Of a stretch of DNA of 64,000 bases, positions 26,359 to 34,267 are shown in pieces; position 1 is the first letter of the stretch; the number at the start of each line of letters is the position of its first letter. A program made the position numbers and the translations under genes. Origin of the DNA: Caulobacter sp. 602-1 (lineage in GTDB: Bacteria > Pseudomonadota > Alphaproteobacteria > Caulobacterales > Caulobacteraceae). Under the pieces are notes generated by a model, which saw only the letters and a list, made by a program, of their open reading frames with translations, made no database searches and was not told the origin of the DNA. Where the stretch lies: positions 124,001 through 188,000 of the forward strand of contig NZ_RRYI01000003.1 of the NCBI RefSeq assembly GCF_003931565.1, given 5' to 3'.

Positions 26359-28740
26359 CTAGAAGGCCACGTCCAGGCTGATCCCGGCCCGGCGCACGGA
26401 GTCCGGGCTGAAATACTGGACATAGCCGCCAGGGTTCAGGGCGGTCACCGGCGACGGGGTGATCTGGGCGGCGTAGCGCTTGTCCAGCAGGTTGCTCGCG
26501 TACAGCGCCACGCTCCAGGCCTTGTCCGGCGCCGAGACGCCGATGCGGCCGCCGAGCAGGCCATAGGCCTTCTGGATCGTCCCCGGGTCGCCGCTGATCG
26601 AGTAGTTGATGTCGCTCTGCCAGTTCCAGTTGGCCTGGAAGAAGCCGCGCAGGCCCGGGCTCAAGGACCGCTCATAGACTGCGCTGACGCCGTAGACCCA
26701 GTCAGGCACGCCCGCCAAGCTCAGACCCTTGGCGTTGAAGAAGCCATCCAGCGAGGCAGGGGTGGCCGGCGGCGCGCTGCACGGCCCGCCTTGGGCGATC
26801 TTGGGCTGGCCGAAATAGCATTGCACGCCGTTGAAGTCGGCATAGCGGGCGTGGGTGTAGGCCAGACCGGCCGTGAGGCTGAGGCCGTTGGCCGGCCGAG
26901 CCATCAGGTTGGCCTCGAAGCCCCGCGTCTTGATCTCGCCGGCATTGGTGATCCGCGAGGAATAGGTGGCGCTGGTCAGGTCGGAGACCTGGGCCTGGAA
27001 GTTCTTGACCGTGGTGCTGTAGACGTTGGCGTTGATGATCAGGCGGCGGTCGAGGAACGCGGCCTTCATGCCCACCTCGTAGCTGGTGGGAATCTCCGGC
27101 TGCACGCGCTGGTCGGCCAGGCTGTTGGCCGCGCTCAGGCCGCTGAAGCCAGGTCCTTTGTAGCCGCGCGACACCGTCGCATAGGCCATGATATCGTCGC
27201 TGAAATTATAGCGCGGCCCGATCCGCCACGAGATGTTGGTGTTTTCCACCTCCTGGTGCAGGTCGAGCGTGACCGAGCCTGGGATGTAGACCGCGCCGGG
27301 CGTCGGGGCGCGGTGATAGTCCAGGGTGATCTCGTCGCGCGTGATCCGAGCCCCTGCGATCAGATCGAGCTTGGGCGTGATGTGCAGGCCGACCTGGCCA
27401 AAGCCCGCGAAGCTGGTCGAGTTGATGTCGTTGTAGGTCGAGGTCTCGAAGATCGTGCCTAGCGGCGCGCCGGGGATGATCGGCACGACAACGCCATTGG
27501 TCGCGGGCGTGATCCAGCTGAGCTGGCCCCGCTGGCGGATCAGCGACGAGGCCTTGGAGTGGTAGAGATAGAGGCCGGCGACATAGTCGAACCGCTCGCC
27601 GATCGGCGAGGTCAGGCGCAGTTCCTGGCTGAGCCAGTCGGTCTTCCCTGCCCCGCCATTGGTGTCGACATAGCTGACCGGCGTCAGGTCGCCGTCATAG
27701 AACGCCTCGCGCTTGACCGAGCGGTAGGCGCTGATCGAGGTGAGGGTCAGGTCGCCCAGCCCGTAGTCGATCTGCAGCGTGCCGCCCTGGGCGGTTGACT
27801 TGCCTTGCGATGGGCCATTGGCGGCGACCTGCAGATTCTTCGGCCCCGCGACGATGCCGTAGCGGGCGTTCGTCACCGCCGGCGCGTAGCCCGGCGTGAC
27901 CTTGCGCCAGGTCGATGAGCAACAGAAGGCGTCGTTGTCGGTGCGGTCGGCCGAGAAATAGACGGTCAGGTCGTCGCTGGGACGCCACAGAGCCTTCAGG
28001 GTCAGGGTGCTGACGTCCTGGGGATCGGTGAAGACATTGTCCTTGGCGACATTGCGGATCAGGCCGTCACGCTGATTGTGCGTGGTCACCAGGCGCAGGG
28101 CCAGGGTGTCGCTGACCGCCAGATTGCCGATCGCCTGCAGGACCTGTTCGCCGCGCTCGCCATATTGCAGGTGCAGCTGGCCGCTGTTTTCGTTCAGCTT
28201 GGGCCGATTGGTGATGAAGTGGACCAGGCCCGCCGAGGCGTTTTTGCCGAACAGCATGCCCTGAGGCCCACGCAGGATCTCGACCCGCTCGACATCGGCC
28301 AGGGTGGCCAGGCTGGCGGGATCGGCCAGCACCACGCCGTCGACGACCGTGGAGATGCTCTGCTCGATCCCCGCCGAGAAGCTGCTGGTGCCGACCCCTC
28401 GAATCGTCAGGCCCGAGGCGCTGCTGCTGAGGCTCTGCTTGAAGCGGACGCTGGGATCGATCAGCGACAGCTGCTGGGGCTGGGTGATGTTCATCGAGGC
28501 CAGCGTCTCGCCGCGCACGGCGGTGATGGCCAGCGGCACGTCCTGGACGTTTTCGGCCCGCTTCTGGGCGGTGACCATGATCTCGTCGACGACGGCGGAA
28601 CCGGCGGTGCGCGAGGCGTCGTCCTCGGCCAGGGCGCCGCCGGCGGCGAGCATCATGGCGACGCCGACCGACGCCCCCGTCAGCAGATCCGTCCTCAGAC
28701 CTCGCGCCTGGACTCGCGATCGGCGGGTTTGGAAGGGCAT
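26359..28740 (-). CDS. TonB-dependent receptor in TetR-regulated cluster (793 aa)
   Basis: The protein has a basic N-terminus and signal segment (DLLTGASVGVAMMLAAGGALA), a TonB box VDEIMVTAQKRAENVQDVP near residue 50, and a plug with GLTIRGVGTSSFSAG and VERVEILRGPQGMLFGKNAS. The 22-strand-type barrel ends in GISLDVAF. It is of the IroN/FyuA-like group common in Sphingomonadales and Caulobacterales, where such receptors often import organic substrates rather than iron. A strong AAGGAGG ribosome binding site precedes the ATG. A TetR-type operator lies 146-169 bases upstream. Association with two GST genes suggests an electrophilic or aromatic cargo; this is inference. Confidence 0.9.
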   Translation of the reverse strand: MPFQTRRSRVQARGLRTDLLTGASVGVAMMLAAGGALAEDDASRTAGSAVVDEIMVTAQKRAENVQDVPLAITAVRGETLASMNITQPQQLSLIDPSVRFKQSLSSSASGLTIRGVGTSSFSAGIEQSISTVVDGVVLADPASLATLADVERVEILRGPQGMLFGKNASAGLVHFITNRPKLNENSGQLHLQYGERGEQVLQAIGNLAVSDTLALRLVTTHNQRDGLIRNVAKDNVFTDPQDVSTLTLKALWRPSDDLTVYFSADRTDNDAFCCSSTWRKVTPGYAPAVTNARYGIVAGPKNLQVAANGPSQGKSTAQGGTLQIDYGLGDLTLTSISAYRSVKREAFYDGDLTPVSYVDTNGGAGKTDWLSQELRLTSPIGERFDYVAGLYLYHSKASSLIRQRGQLSWITPATNGVVVPIIPGAPLGTIFETSTYNDINSTSFAGFGQVGLHITPKLDLIAGARITRDEITLDYHRAPTPGAVYIPGSVTLDLHQEVENTNISWRIGPRYNFSDDIMAYATVSRGYKGPGFSGLSAANSLADQRVQPEIPTSYEVGMKAAFLDRRLIINANVYSTTVKNFQAQVSDLTSATYSSRITNAGEIKTRGFEANLMARPANGLSLTAGLAYTHARYADFNGVQCYFGQPKIAQGGPCSAPPATPASLDGFFNAKGLSLAGVPDWVYGVSAVYERSLSPGLRGFFQANWNWQSDINYSISGDPGTIQKAYGLLGGRIGVSAPDKAWSVALYASNLLDKRYAAQITPSPVTALNPGGYVQYFSPDSVRRAGISLDVAF

Positions 28741-28885
28741 GGCGCATTCCTCCTTGAGCCGCTGCGCGGCTTCTTTTGTGATCTGTCGGGCGCACGCCCT
28801 CGCCGCCCGCCAAGACGCGGTCGTGAAGGGCGGGGCGAGCCGTGCGGTTCGCCGGGATGTGGGTCAGCGTCCGGGCCCGAGACGC

Positions 28886-28909
28886 TTAAGTAACGCTATC
28901 GTCACTTAA
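28886..28909. promoter_or_regulatory. TetR-type operator, copy 1
   Basis: A 24-base imperfect palindrome with arms TTAAGTAACG and CGTCACTTAA around CTAT. It differs from copy 2 (29608-29631) at a single base. It sits between the GST stop and the receptor start, so the receptor probably has its own promoter controlled by the TetR protein encoded at 29665-30261. Confidence 0.7.
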
Positions 28910-28942
28910 TGGGACTGGCAACTGCTTTCGAACGATTGTTCG

Positions 28943-29554
28943 TCAGGCCGTGGCGCTGGGCCGTTGGGCGACGCGTTCGAGCCAGGCGCGGACGTGGCCG
29001 CAGTCCTCGGGGATGGCGACGCCGATCATCCGCCCGAAGTCCACCGTGGTCAGGGCGACGATGTCGGCCATGCTGTAGGCGGGACCGGCGATGAAGGCCT
29101 TGTCAGCCAGCTCGCCATCCAGCCAGCGGTAGATCCGGTCGGCGTGGGCGCGATTGGACTCGCCGAAATCCTTGTACTGGGTCAGCAGGCCGGCGGTCAG
29201 CGGATGGGTGTGCCGCCAGATGTGGGCGATGGGCGCCATCAGCTGGAACTCGATGCGCCGAATCCACATGTCGATGGTCGCCTGCTCCAGGGCGGTTTCG
29301 CCGAACAGCGGCGGCCGCGGATGCAGACCCTCCAGGTAGCGGCAGATGCTGACGCTCTCGCTCAGGAACGCGCCGTCGTCGAGCTCCAGAACAGGCACTT
29401 GGCCCAGCGGGTTCTTCTCCAGGAAGGCGGCGGCCTTGTGAGCGCGCTCGGCCAGCGGCACGCGTTCCTCCTCCAGGGTCAGGCCCTTCTCGGCCAGGAA
29501 GATGCGGACCCGGCGCGGATTGGGCGCGGGATTGTCTTCGCCATAGAGCTTCAT
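28943..29554 (-). CDS. Glutathione S-transferase
   Basis: The 203-residue protein is a cytoplasmic GST. The thioredoxin-like domain (residues 1-78) has MKLYGEDNPAPNPRRVRIFL, LGQVPVLELDDGAFLSES with the cis-proline and the glutathione-binding glutamate/serine pair, and the C-terminal helical domain has SMADIVALTTVDFG, the usual N-capping motif. I chose the ATG at 29554, which follows GGGGAGG. It lies between two operator copies and belongs to the TetR-controlled cluster. Typical reactions are glutathione conjugation, dehalogenation or ether cleavage; specificity is unknown. Confidence 0.9.
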   Translation of the reverse strand: MKLYGEDNPAPNPRRVRIFLAEKGLTLEEERVPLAERAHKAAAFLEKNPLGQVPVLELDDGAFLSESVSICRYLEGLHPRPPLFGETALEQATIDMWIRRIEFQLMAPIAHIWRHTHPLTAGLLTQYKDFGESNRAHADRIYRWLDGELADKAFIAGPAYSMADIVALTTVDFGRMIGVAIPEDCGHVRAWLERVAQRPSATA

Positions 29555-29600
29555 GTGATCGCCTCCCCTACGGCTTTGCGCCGTGCGCGGGGTCTCAACG

Positions 29601-29638
29601 CCCGCCATTAAGTAACGGTATCGTCACTTAATGGCGGG
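29601..29638. promoter_or_regulatory. TetR-type operator, copy 2, within a longer inverted repeat
   Basis: The operator core (29608-29631) has arms TTAAGTAACG and CGTCACTTAA around GTAT. It is embedded in a larger inverted repeat whose outer arms, CCCGCCATTAAGT and ACTTAATGGCGGG, match over 13 bases. It lies between the tetR stop (29665) and the GST start (29554), so it probably controls the GST promoter. The long arms could also form a hairpin after the tetR gene. Confidence 0.75.
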
Positions 29639-29664
29639 GACAACCGGCGTCTGCGCGGAAAGGA

Positions 29665-30261
29665 TCAGGCGGTCTTGGCGGGGCGAGGCTCGCCGTACTT
29701 CTTGGCCAGGGCCTTGGCGCCGGCGACCACCGCCAGGGTGATCGCGTCGATCATGGCTTCGTCGTCGCCATCTCGCGCGTCCAGCGCGCCCGCGGTGCCG
29801 GCGACCATGAACCAGGCGTATTGCTTGGCCTGACGCGCGGGCAAGCCGAAGGCCTTCTGCAGACCCAGCGCCCAAGCGTCGGCGTCGGCCTTGCGGTTGG
29901 CGCGCGCCCGCTCCGCCAGGGGGCCGCAGTCCCTGACCAGACGCAGGAACAGCTCGCCGCGCTCGTCGGCGCGCCGGCACCAGTATTTCAGGGCGCCGCG
30001 GACCCACTCCTCGAAGGTGGAGGCCGGGCCGACCTCGCTTGCCAGACGCTCGACATAGATCTTGGTTTCGCGGTCGAACAGCGCGGTCAGCAGGTCGTCG
30101 CGATCGCTGAAATAGCGGTAGCCCAGGGCTTTGGTGACGCCCGTGAGCGCTGCGACGCCATCCATGGTGACGGCCGCGACCCCGTGTTCGATGACGATCT
30201 GCGCCGCCGCATCCAAGAAGCGTTCGCGTCGTTCCGCCCCCTTCAAACGTGTCTGGGTCAT
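29665..30261 (-). CDS. TetR/AcrR family transcriptional regulator
   Basis: The 198-residue protein has an N-terminal helix-turn-helix (about residues 10-58) with RERFLDAAAQIVIEHGVAAV and ALTGVTKALGYRYFSDRDDLL, followed by an all-helical ligand domain. It is the evident regulator of the cluster, because two near-identical operator sequences flank the GST gene downstream. I see no third copy ahead of its own start, so autoregulation through the same site is not supported. Confidence 0.9.
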   Translation of the reverse strand: MTQTRLKGAERRERFLDAAAQIVIEHGVAAVTMDGVAALTGVTKALGYRYFSDRDDLLTALFDRETKIYVERLASEVGPASTFEEWVRGALKYWCRRADERGELFLRLVRDCGPLAERARANRKADADAWALGLQKAFGLPARQAKQYAWFMVAGTAGALDARDGDDEAMIDAITLAVVAGAKALAKKYGEPRPAKTA

Positions 30262-30469
30262 GCCCGCATCGAAACTCCGACCATCCCCCTTTTTGACGTG
30301 AGCGGGCGCGAAGTAGCAAGGGCGGGTCTCGACCCGAGATCACCGTCTCGCTGTCGCTACGTCTCGTAGGGCGCGGTTCGACGATCTTCCGAGCGTCCGA
30401 TGGTCTCGCGCCAGGAGCCGACGTCGGATCGGGTCCAGGAACACTGGTGAGCGTCGACAACGACTATCA
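30262..30469. other. Intergenic region between tetR and carboxylesterase genes
   Basis: These 208 bases contain the tetR promoter region and the 3' end of the glycosidase operon. No gene or convincing operator is seen. A GTCGACAACGAC sequence near 30447-30458 faintly resembles the LacI-type sites near 38.65 kb but is not palindromic. Confidence 0.3.
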
Positions 30470-32044
30470 TCACTGCGTGGTCGCCTCCACCAGATCGAGG
30501 CGCGCCCGGAGCGGATCGGCTTCCGCCTTCGGCCCTTGCGCGGCGAAGTCCAGGATCTGGTCGGTGGCGGCCTCGTAGCGCGGCCAGGCTGGCTGCCCCG
30601 AGGCGCTAGGGGCGCCGCTCTTGGCGAACCCGATCCAGTAGGCGTGGGCCGCTTTGGCCGCGGCCGCGTCGGCCTGGGTCAGCGCCCCGCCATAGCGGGC
30701 GTCGACCGTGTCGAACACAAAGGGGATCTCGGTGGCGTGCGGCGCGCCCCACCACTGGCTCCTCATGCTCTCGGCCACGTATGAGAAGCGGAACTGATAG
30801 ACGGGCGCGCCCTGCTCCACCATCACGCGCGACACCGCGCGAGCGGGCTCGATGAACATGCGGTCGCCGGCGGCGGCCCAGCCATAGACCTTGATATCGC
30901 CGTCTCCCTTGGGGTCGTAGAGCGCCTCGGCCTCGGCGCGGCGGGCGCCGAACGGTGCGAAGACCTGGTCGCGGCTTCCGCCGAAGAAGAAGCCGTCGGC
31001 GCTGGTCGCCCCGACCATCACCGGCATCTTCGTCCAGGCGCCGGCCTTGTAGGCCTGCAATGGCTCCCGGGTCATGATCTTGCCGTCCAGCATCGGTCCG
31101 CCGCCCCACGTCGGGGTGTTGGACGTTGCCATGTTCAGGCCGTCGACCACGGTCTCGGCCGGCAAGGCGCGCAGGGCCTCCAGCGCCGCAGCGTCGGTCC
31201 CGGAGACCCCTGCCTTGGCCGCGAAGGCCAGGCCTGCGGCCTCGGCCGAGCGCTGTCCGGCCGGGGCGCTCAGCGGCAGGGTCGGCAGCAGGCGCGGGCG
31301 TCCGCCGCCAGACTGGATAATGGCCTTGTGGAACAGGCCCTTGGCCTGGGGCGCGGTCAGCAGGGCGTGGACCGACATGCCGCCGGCCGACTCGCCGAAG
31401 ACCGTGACGTTGTTGGGATCGCCCCCGAAGGCGGCGATGTTGTCGCGCACCCATTTCAGCGCCGCGATCTGGTCCATCAGCCCGTAGTTGCCCAGCATCC
31501 CGCCATCGGCGCCGACCGCCGTCAGAGCCGGATGGGCGAAGAAGCCGAACCGGCCGACGCGATAGTTGAAGCTGACCAGCACCACGCCGTCGCGAGCGAA
31601 CCGGTCCCCGGCGTACACCGCCGGCGAGCTCCCGCCGTTGACGAAGCCGCCGCCGTATATCCAAACCATGACGGGCCGCTGGGTCTTGCTCTTCAGCGCC
31701 GCCTCCGGCGCCCAGACGTTCATGTACAGACAGTCCTCCGCCGGCTGGACGCCCAGGGGGGCGGCGTCGCCGGGGAACGGGTTCTGCATGCAGTCGGGAC
31801 CGTAGGCCTTGGCGTCCCGCGGCGCGCTCCAGGCAGCCGGCGGCTGCGGCGCGCGCCAGCGCAGGGCGCCCAGCGGCGGGGCGGCGAACGGCACGCCCTT
31901 GAAGGCGGCGACGCCATGGGCGCTTTCGCCCACGACCGGGCCCGAGGTCGTGGCTACGGTCGGGTCGGCGGCCAGGGCCTGGCTCGCGCCCAGACCGGCG
32001 CCAAAAACCAAGATGGCCGCCAGACTGGCGATACGGATGTTCAT
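30470..32044 (-). CDS. Secreted carboxylesterase (type B)
   Basis: The 524-residue protein has a signal peptide (IASLAAILVFGAGLGASQALA) and the type-B carboxylesterase fold. Motifs are EDCLYMNVWAP near residue 103, the oxyanion hole VMVWIYGGGFVNGG near 123, the nucleophile FGESAGGMSVH near 205 and HATEIPFVF near 420 with the catalytic histidine region. In this operon behind two GH3 enzymes it probably removes ester decorations (acetyl or aromatic acyl groups) from the glycoside imported by the receptor. ATG at 32044 is 14 bases after the upstream GH3 stop; longer upstream frame lies within that gene and is spurious. Confidence 0.9.
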   Translation of the reverse strand: MNIRIASLAAILVFGAGLGASQALAADPTVATTSGPVVGESAHGVAAFKGVPFAAPPLGALRWRAPQPPAAWSAPRDAKAYGPDCMQNPFPGDAAPLGVQPAEDCLYMNVWAPEAALKSKTQRPVMVWIYGGGFVNGGSSPAVYAGDRFARDGVVLVSFNYRVGRFGFFAHPALTAVGADGGMLGNYGLMDQIAALKWVRDNIAAFGGDPNNVTVFGESAGGMSVHALLTAPQAKGLFHKAIIQSGGGRPRLLPTLPLSAPAGQRSAEAAGLAFAAKAGVSGTDAAALEALRALPAETVVDGLNMATSNTPTWGGGPMLDGKIMTREPLQAYKAGAWTKMPVMVGATSADGFFFGGSRDQVFAPFGARRAEAEALYDPKGDGDIKVYGWAAAGDRMFIEPARAVSRVMVEQGAPVYQFRFSYVAESMRSQWWGAPHATEIPFVFDTVDARYGGALTQADAAAAKAAHAYWIGFAKSGAPSASGQPAWPRYEAATDQILDFAAQGPKAEADPLRARLDLVEATTQ

Positions 32045-32058
32045 GGCTTTCCTCCCGC

Positions 32059-34257
32059 TCACGGCTTCAGCGTCCGCGCCTTGACCTTGGCCGCACCCTT
32101 CAGGGCCAGGTCGGCCGAGGAGGCGCCTACGGCGACCTGATAGTCGCCGCCGGTCAAGGCCCAGCGATTGGCCTTGGCGTCGAAGCTGGCCAGTACGCGC
32201 GGGTCGGCGGTCAGCGTGACGCGGCGTGTCTCGCCAGCCTTGAGGTCGATCTTGTCGAAGCCGATCAGCCGCTGGGTCGCCTTGCCCGCCGCCCCCGTCA
32301 AATAGACCTGCGGCGCGTCCTTGCCTGGACGCTGGCCGGTGTTGGTGACGTCGAAGCTGACGCTCAGGGTCTCGCCGCCCGTGACCTTCAGATTGGCGTA
32401 GGCGAAGGTCGTGTAGGACAGGCCGTAGCCGAACGGGAACAGTGGCTTGGCGCCGGTCTTGGCGAAGCGGCGGTAGCCGACGTCCGCGCCCTCGGAATAG
32501 ACGACGTCGAACCGGGTCTTCTCCGGAACGGTCAGGCCTGGCAGTTGCGCGCGCGGATACTGGTCGATCGCGGCGGGGAAGGTCATCGGCAGGCGGCCCG
32601 ACGGATTGACCGCCCCCAGCAGCACGTTGGCGATCGCCTCGCCGCCCTTCGCGCCCGAGTACCAGGCCTCGACCACCGCGCCGGCCTTGTCCAGCCACGG
32701 CATCGACACCGGACCGCCGGTCTGCAGCACCACGATCGCGTTCGGATTGGCGGCGGTGACAGCGGCGATCAGGGCGTCCTGGCCGTCCGGCAGCGACAGG
32801 TCCGGCGCGTCCTCGCCCTCGCCCATCCACTGGTTGCCAAACACCATGACCACGTCGGCGGCCTTGGCGGCAGCCACGGCGGAAGCGACATAGCGGCCGT
32901 CGTCGAAGGTCACCTTGGCCTCGGGCAGCGCCTTGCGCAGCGCCGCCAGCGGCGAGGAGCCATTGAAGTACTGGCTGCGGAACGGGCCCATCATGCCCTC
33001 CCCGCCCAGCGGCACGACGCGATTGGCGCCGCCGGGCGGCACGACCTGGGAGGAACCGCCGCCCGACAGCACGCCGGCGTCGGCGTGTCCGCCGATCACG
33101 GCGATCGTCTTGACGGTCTTGGCCAACGGCAACAGACCGTCGCGGTTCTTGAGCAAGACGATCCCTTCGGCGGCGGCGGCCTGGGCGACAGCGGCGCCGG
33201 CGTCGTAGTCGATCGCGCCGCCCGGCTCGACCGGCTTGTCAAACAGTCCTGCGGCGAACATCGAGCGCAGGATGCGGCGCGCGGCGTCGGAGATACGAGC
33301 GGCGGGGACCTCGCCCTTCTGGACGGCCGCCTTCAGCGGTTCGCCAAACCAGGTGGTTCCGTCCAGTTGCTCGCCGGACTGCTGGTCCAGGCCCTTGAGA
33401 ATGTAGTCGGTGGCGTGGACCGCGCCCCAGTCGGACATCACCCAGCCCTTGTAGCCCCAGTCGCGCTTGAGCACGTCGTTCAGCAGGTGCGGGTTACCGC
33501 AGCTGTAGTCGCCGTTGACCAGGTTGTAGGCGCACATCACCGACCCGGGCTGGCCCTTCTCGATGGCGATCTGGAAGGCCAGAAGGTCGCTTTCGCGATG
33601 GGCGGCCTCGTCGATCACCGAGTTGGCGAAGTGGCGCTTGGTCTCCTGGCCGTTCAGCGAGAAGTGCTTGACCGTGGAGACGATCCCCTGGTCCTCGATG
33701 CCCTTGATCGCCGCGCCGGCCAGGTTGCCGGCCAGCCAGGGATCCTCGCCGAGGTACTCGAAGTTCCGGCCGTTTCGCGGGTCGCGGGCCAGGTTGACGC
33801 CGCCGGCCAGCTGGACGTTGAAGCCCTTGGCCCGCGCCTCGCGGCCAACCACAGCCCCGCCGTCATAGGCCAGCTTGGTGCTGAAGGTCGCCGCCAGCGA
33901 CAGCCCTGACGGCAGCGCCGTGGCCCCGTCGCCCGGGCGCACGTTCAGAGGATTGGTCACGCCCAGGCTGGCGTCGCTCTCGTTGACGGCCGGCACGCCC
34001 AGGCGCGGAACGCCGGGAATGTAGCCGGCCGAGCCGATCGCGCCCTCGGGCTTCTTGATGCCGAAGATCGGCATCGACATCGGGCCGTGAAGCAGACCGA
34101 TGCGCTCGTCGAGCGTCATCTCCTTTTCCAGCAGCGCCGCGCGTTCGTCCGGAGAGAGCTTGCCGTTCATCCAAGGCCGCGAGGGGGCCTGCGCTTCGGC
34201 GGCGGAGGCCACGGCGAGCACCGCAAGGCTGGCGGCGGCGATCAGGGGGCGGTTCAT
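32059..34257 (-). CDS. GH3 beta-glycosidase (732 aa)
   Basis: The protein has a signal peptide (LIAAASLAVLAVASAAEA) and a three-domain GH3 architecture. The TIM-like barrel includes KHFSLNGQETKRH near residue 198 and the nucleophile aspartate in GWVMSDWGAVH near 275. The alpha/beta sandwich includes GMMGPFRSQYFNG, and a C-terminal fibronectin-III-like domain begins at about 640 (VSFDVTNTGQRPGKDAPQVYL). This is the BglX/BglB layout for beta-glucosidases acting on short beta-glucans or aryl-glucosides. It is 10 bases downstream of the second GH3 gene and 14 bases upstream of the esterase gene. Confidence 0.92.
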   Translation of the reverse strand: MNRPLIAAASLAVLAVASAAEAQAPSRPWMNGKLSPDERAALLEKEMTLDERIGLLHGPMSMPIFGIKKPEGAIGSAGYIPGVPRLGVPAVNESDASLGVTNPLNVRPGDGATALPSGLSLAATFSTKLAYDGGAVVGREARAKGFNVQLAGGVNLARDPRNGRNFEYLGEDPWLAGNLAGAAIKGIEDQGIVSTVKHFSLNGQETKRHFANSVIDEAAHRESDLLAFQIAIEKGQPGSVMCAYNLVNGDYSCGNPHLLNDVLKRDWGYKGWVMSDWGAVHATDYILKGLDQQSGEQLDGTTWFGEPLKAAVQKGEVPAARISDAARRILRSMFAAGLFDKPVEPGGAIDYDAGAAVAQAAAAEGIVLLKNRDGLLPLAKTVKTIAVIGGHADAGVLSGGGSSQVVPPGGANRVVPLGGEGMMGPFRSQYFNGSSPLAALRKALPEAKVTFDDGRYVASAVAAAKAADVVMVFGNQWMGEGEDAPDLSLPDGQDALIAAVTAANPNAIVVLQTGGPVSMPWLDKAGAVVEAWYSGAKGGEAIANVLLGAVNPSGRLPMTFPAAIDQYPRAQLPGLTVPEKTRFDVVYSEGADVGYRRFAKTGAKPLFPFGYGLSYTTFAYANLKVTGGETLSVSFDVTNTGQRPGKDAPQVYLTGAAGKATQRLIGFDKIDLKAGETRRVTLTADPRVLASFDAKANRWALTGGDYQVAVGASSADLALKGAAKVKARTLKP

Positions 34258-34267
34258 GCGGTCGTCC

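Noticed and set aside
30447-30458. Additional LacI operator downstream of the glycosidase operon
   Set aside because: GTCGACAACGAC is not palindromic and is at the 3' end of the operon, not near a promoter of it.
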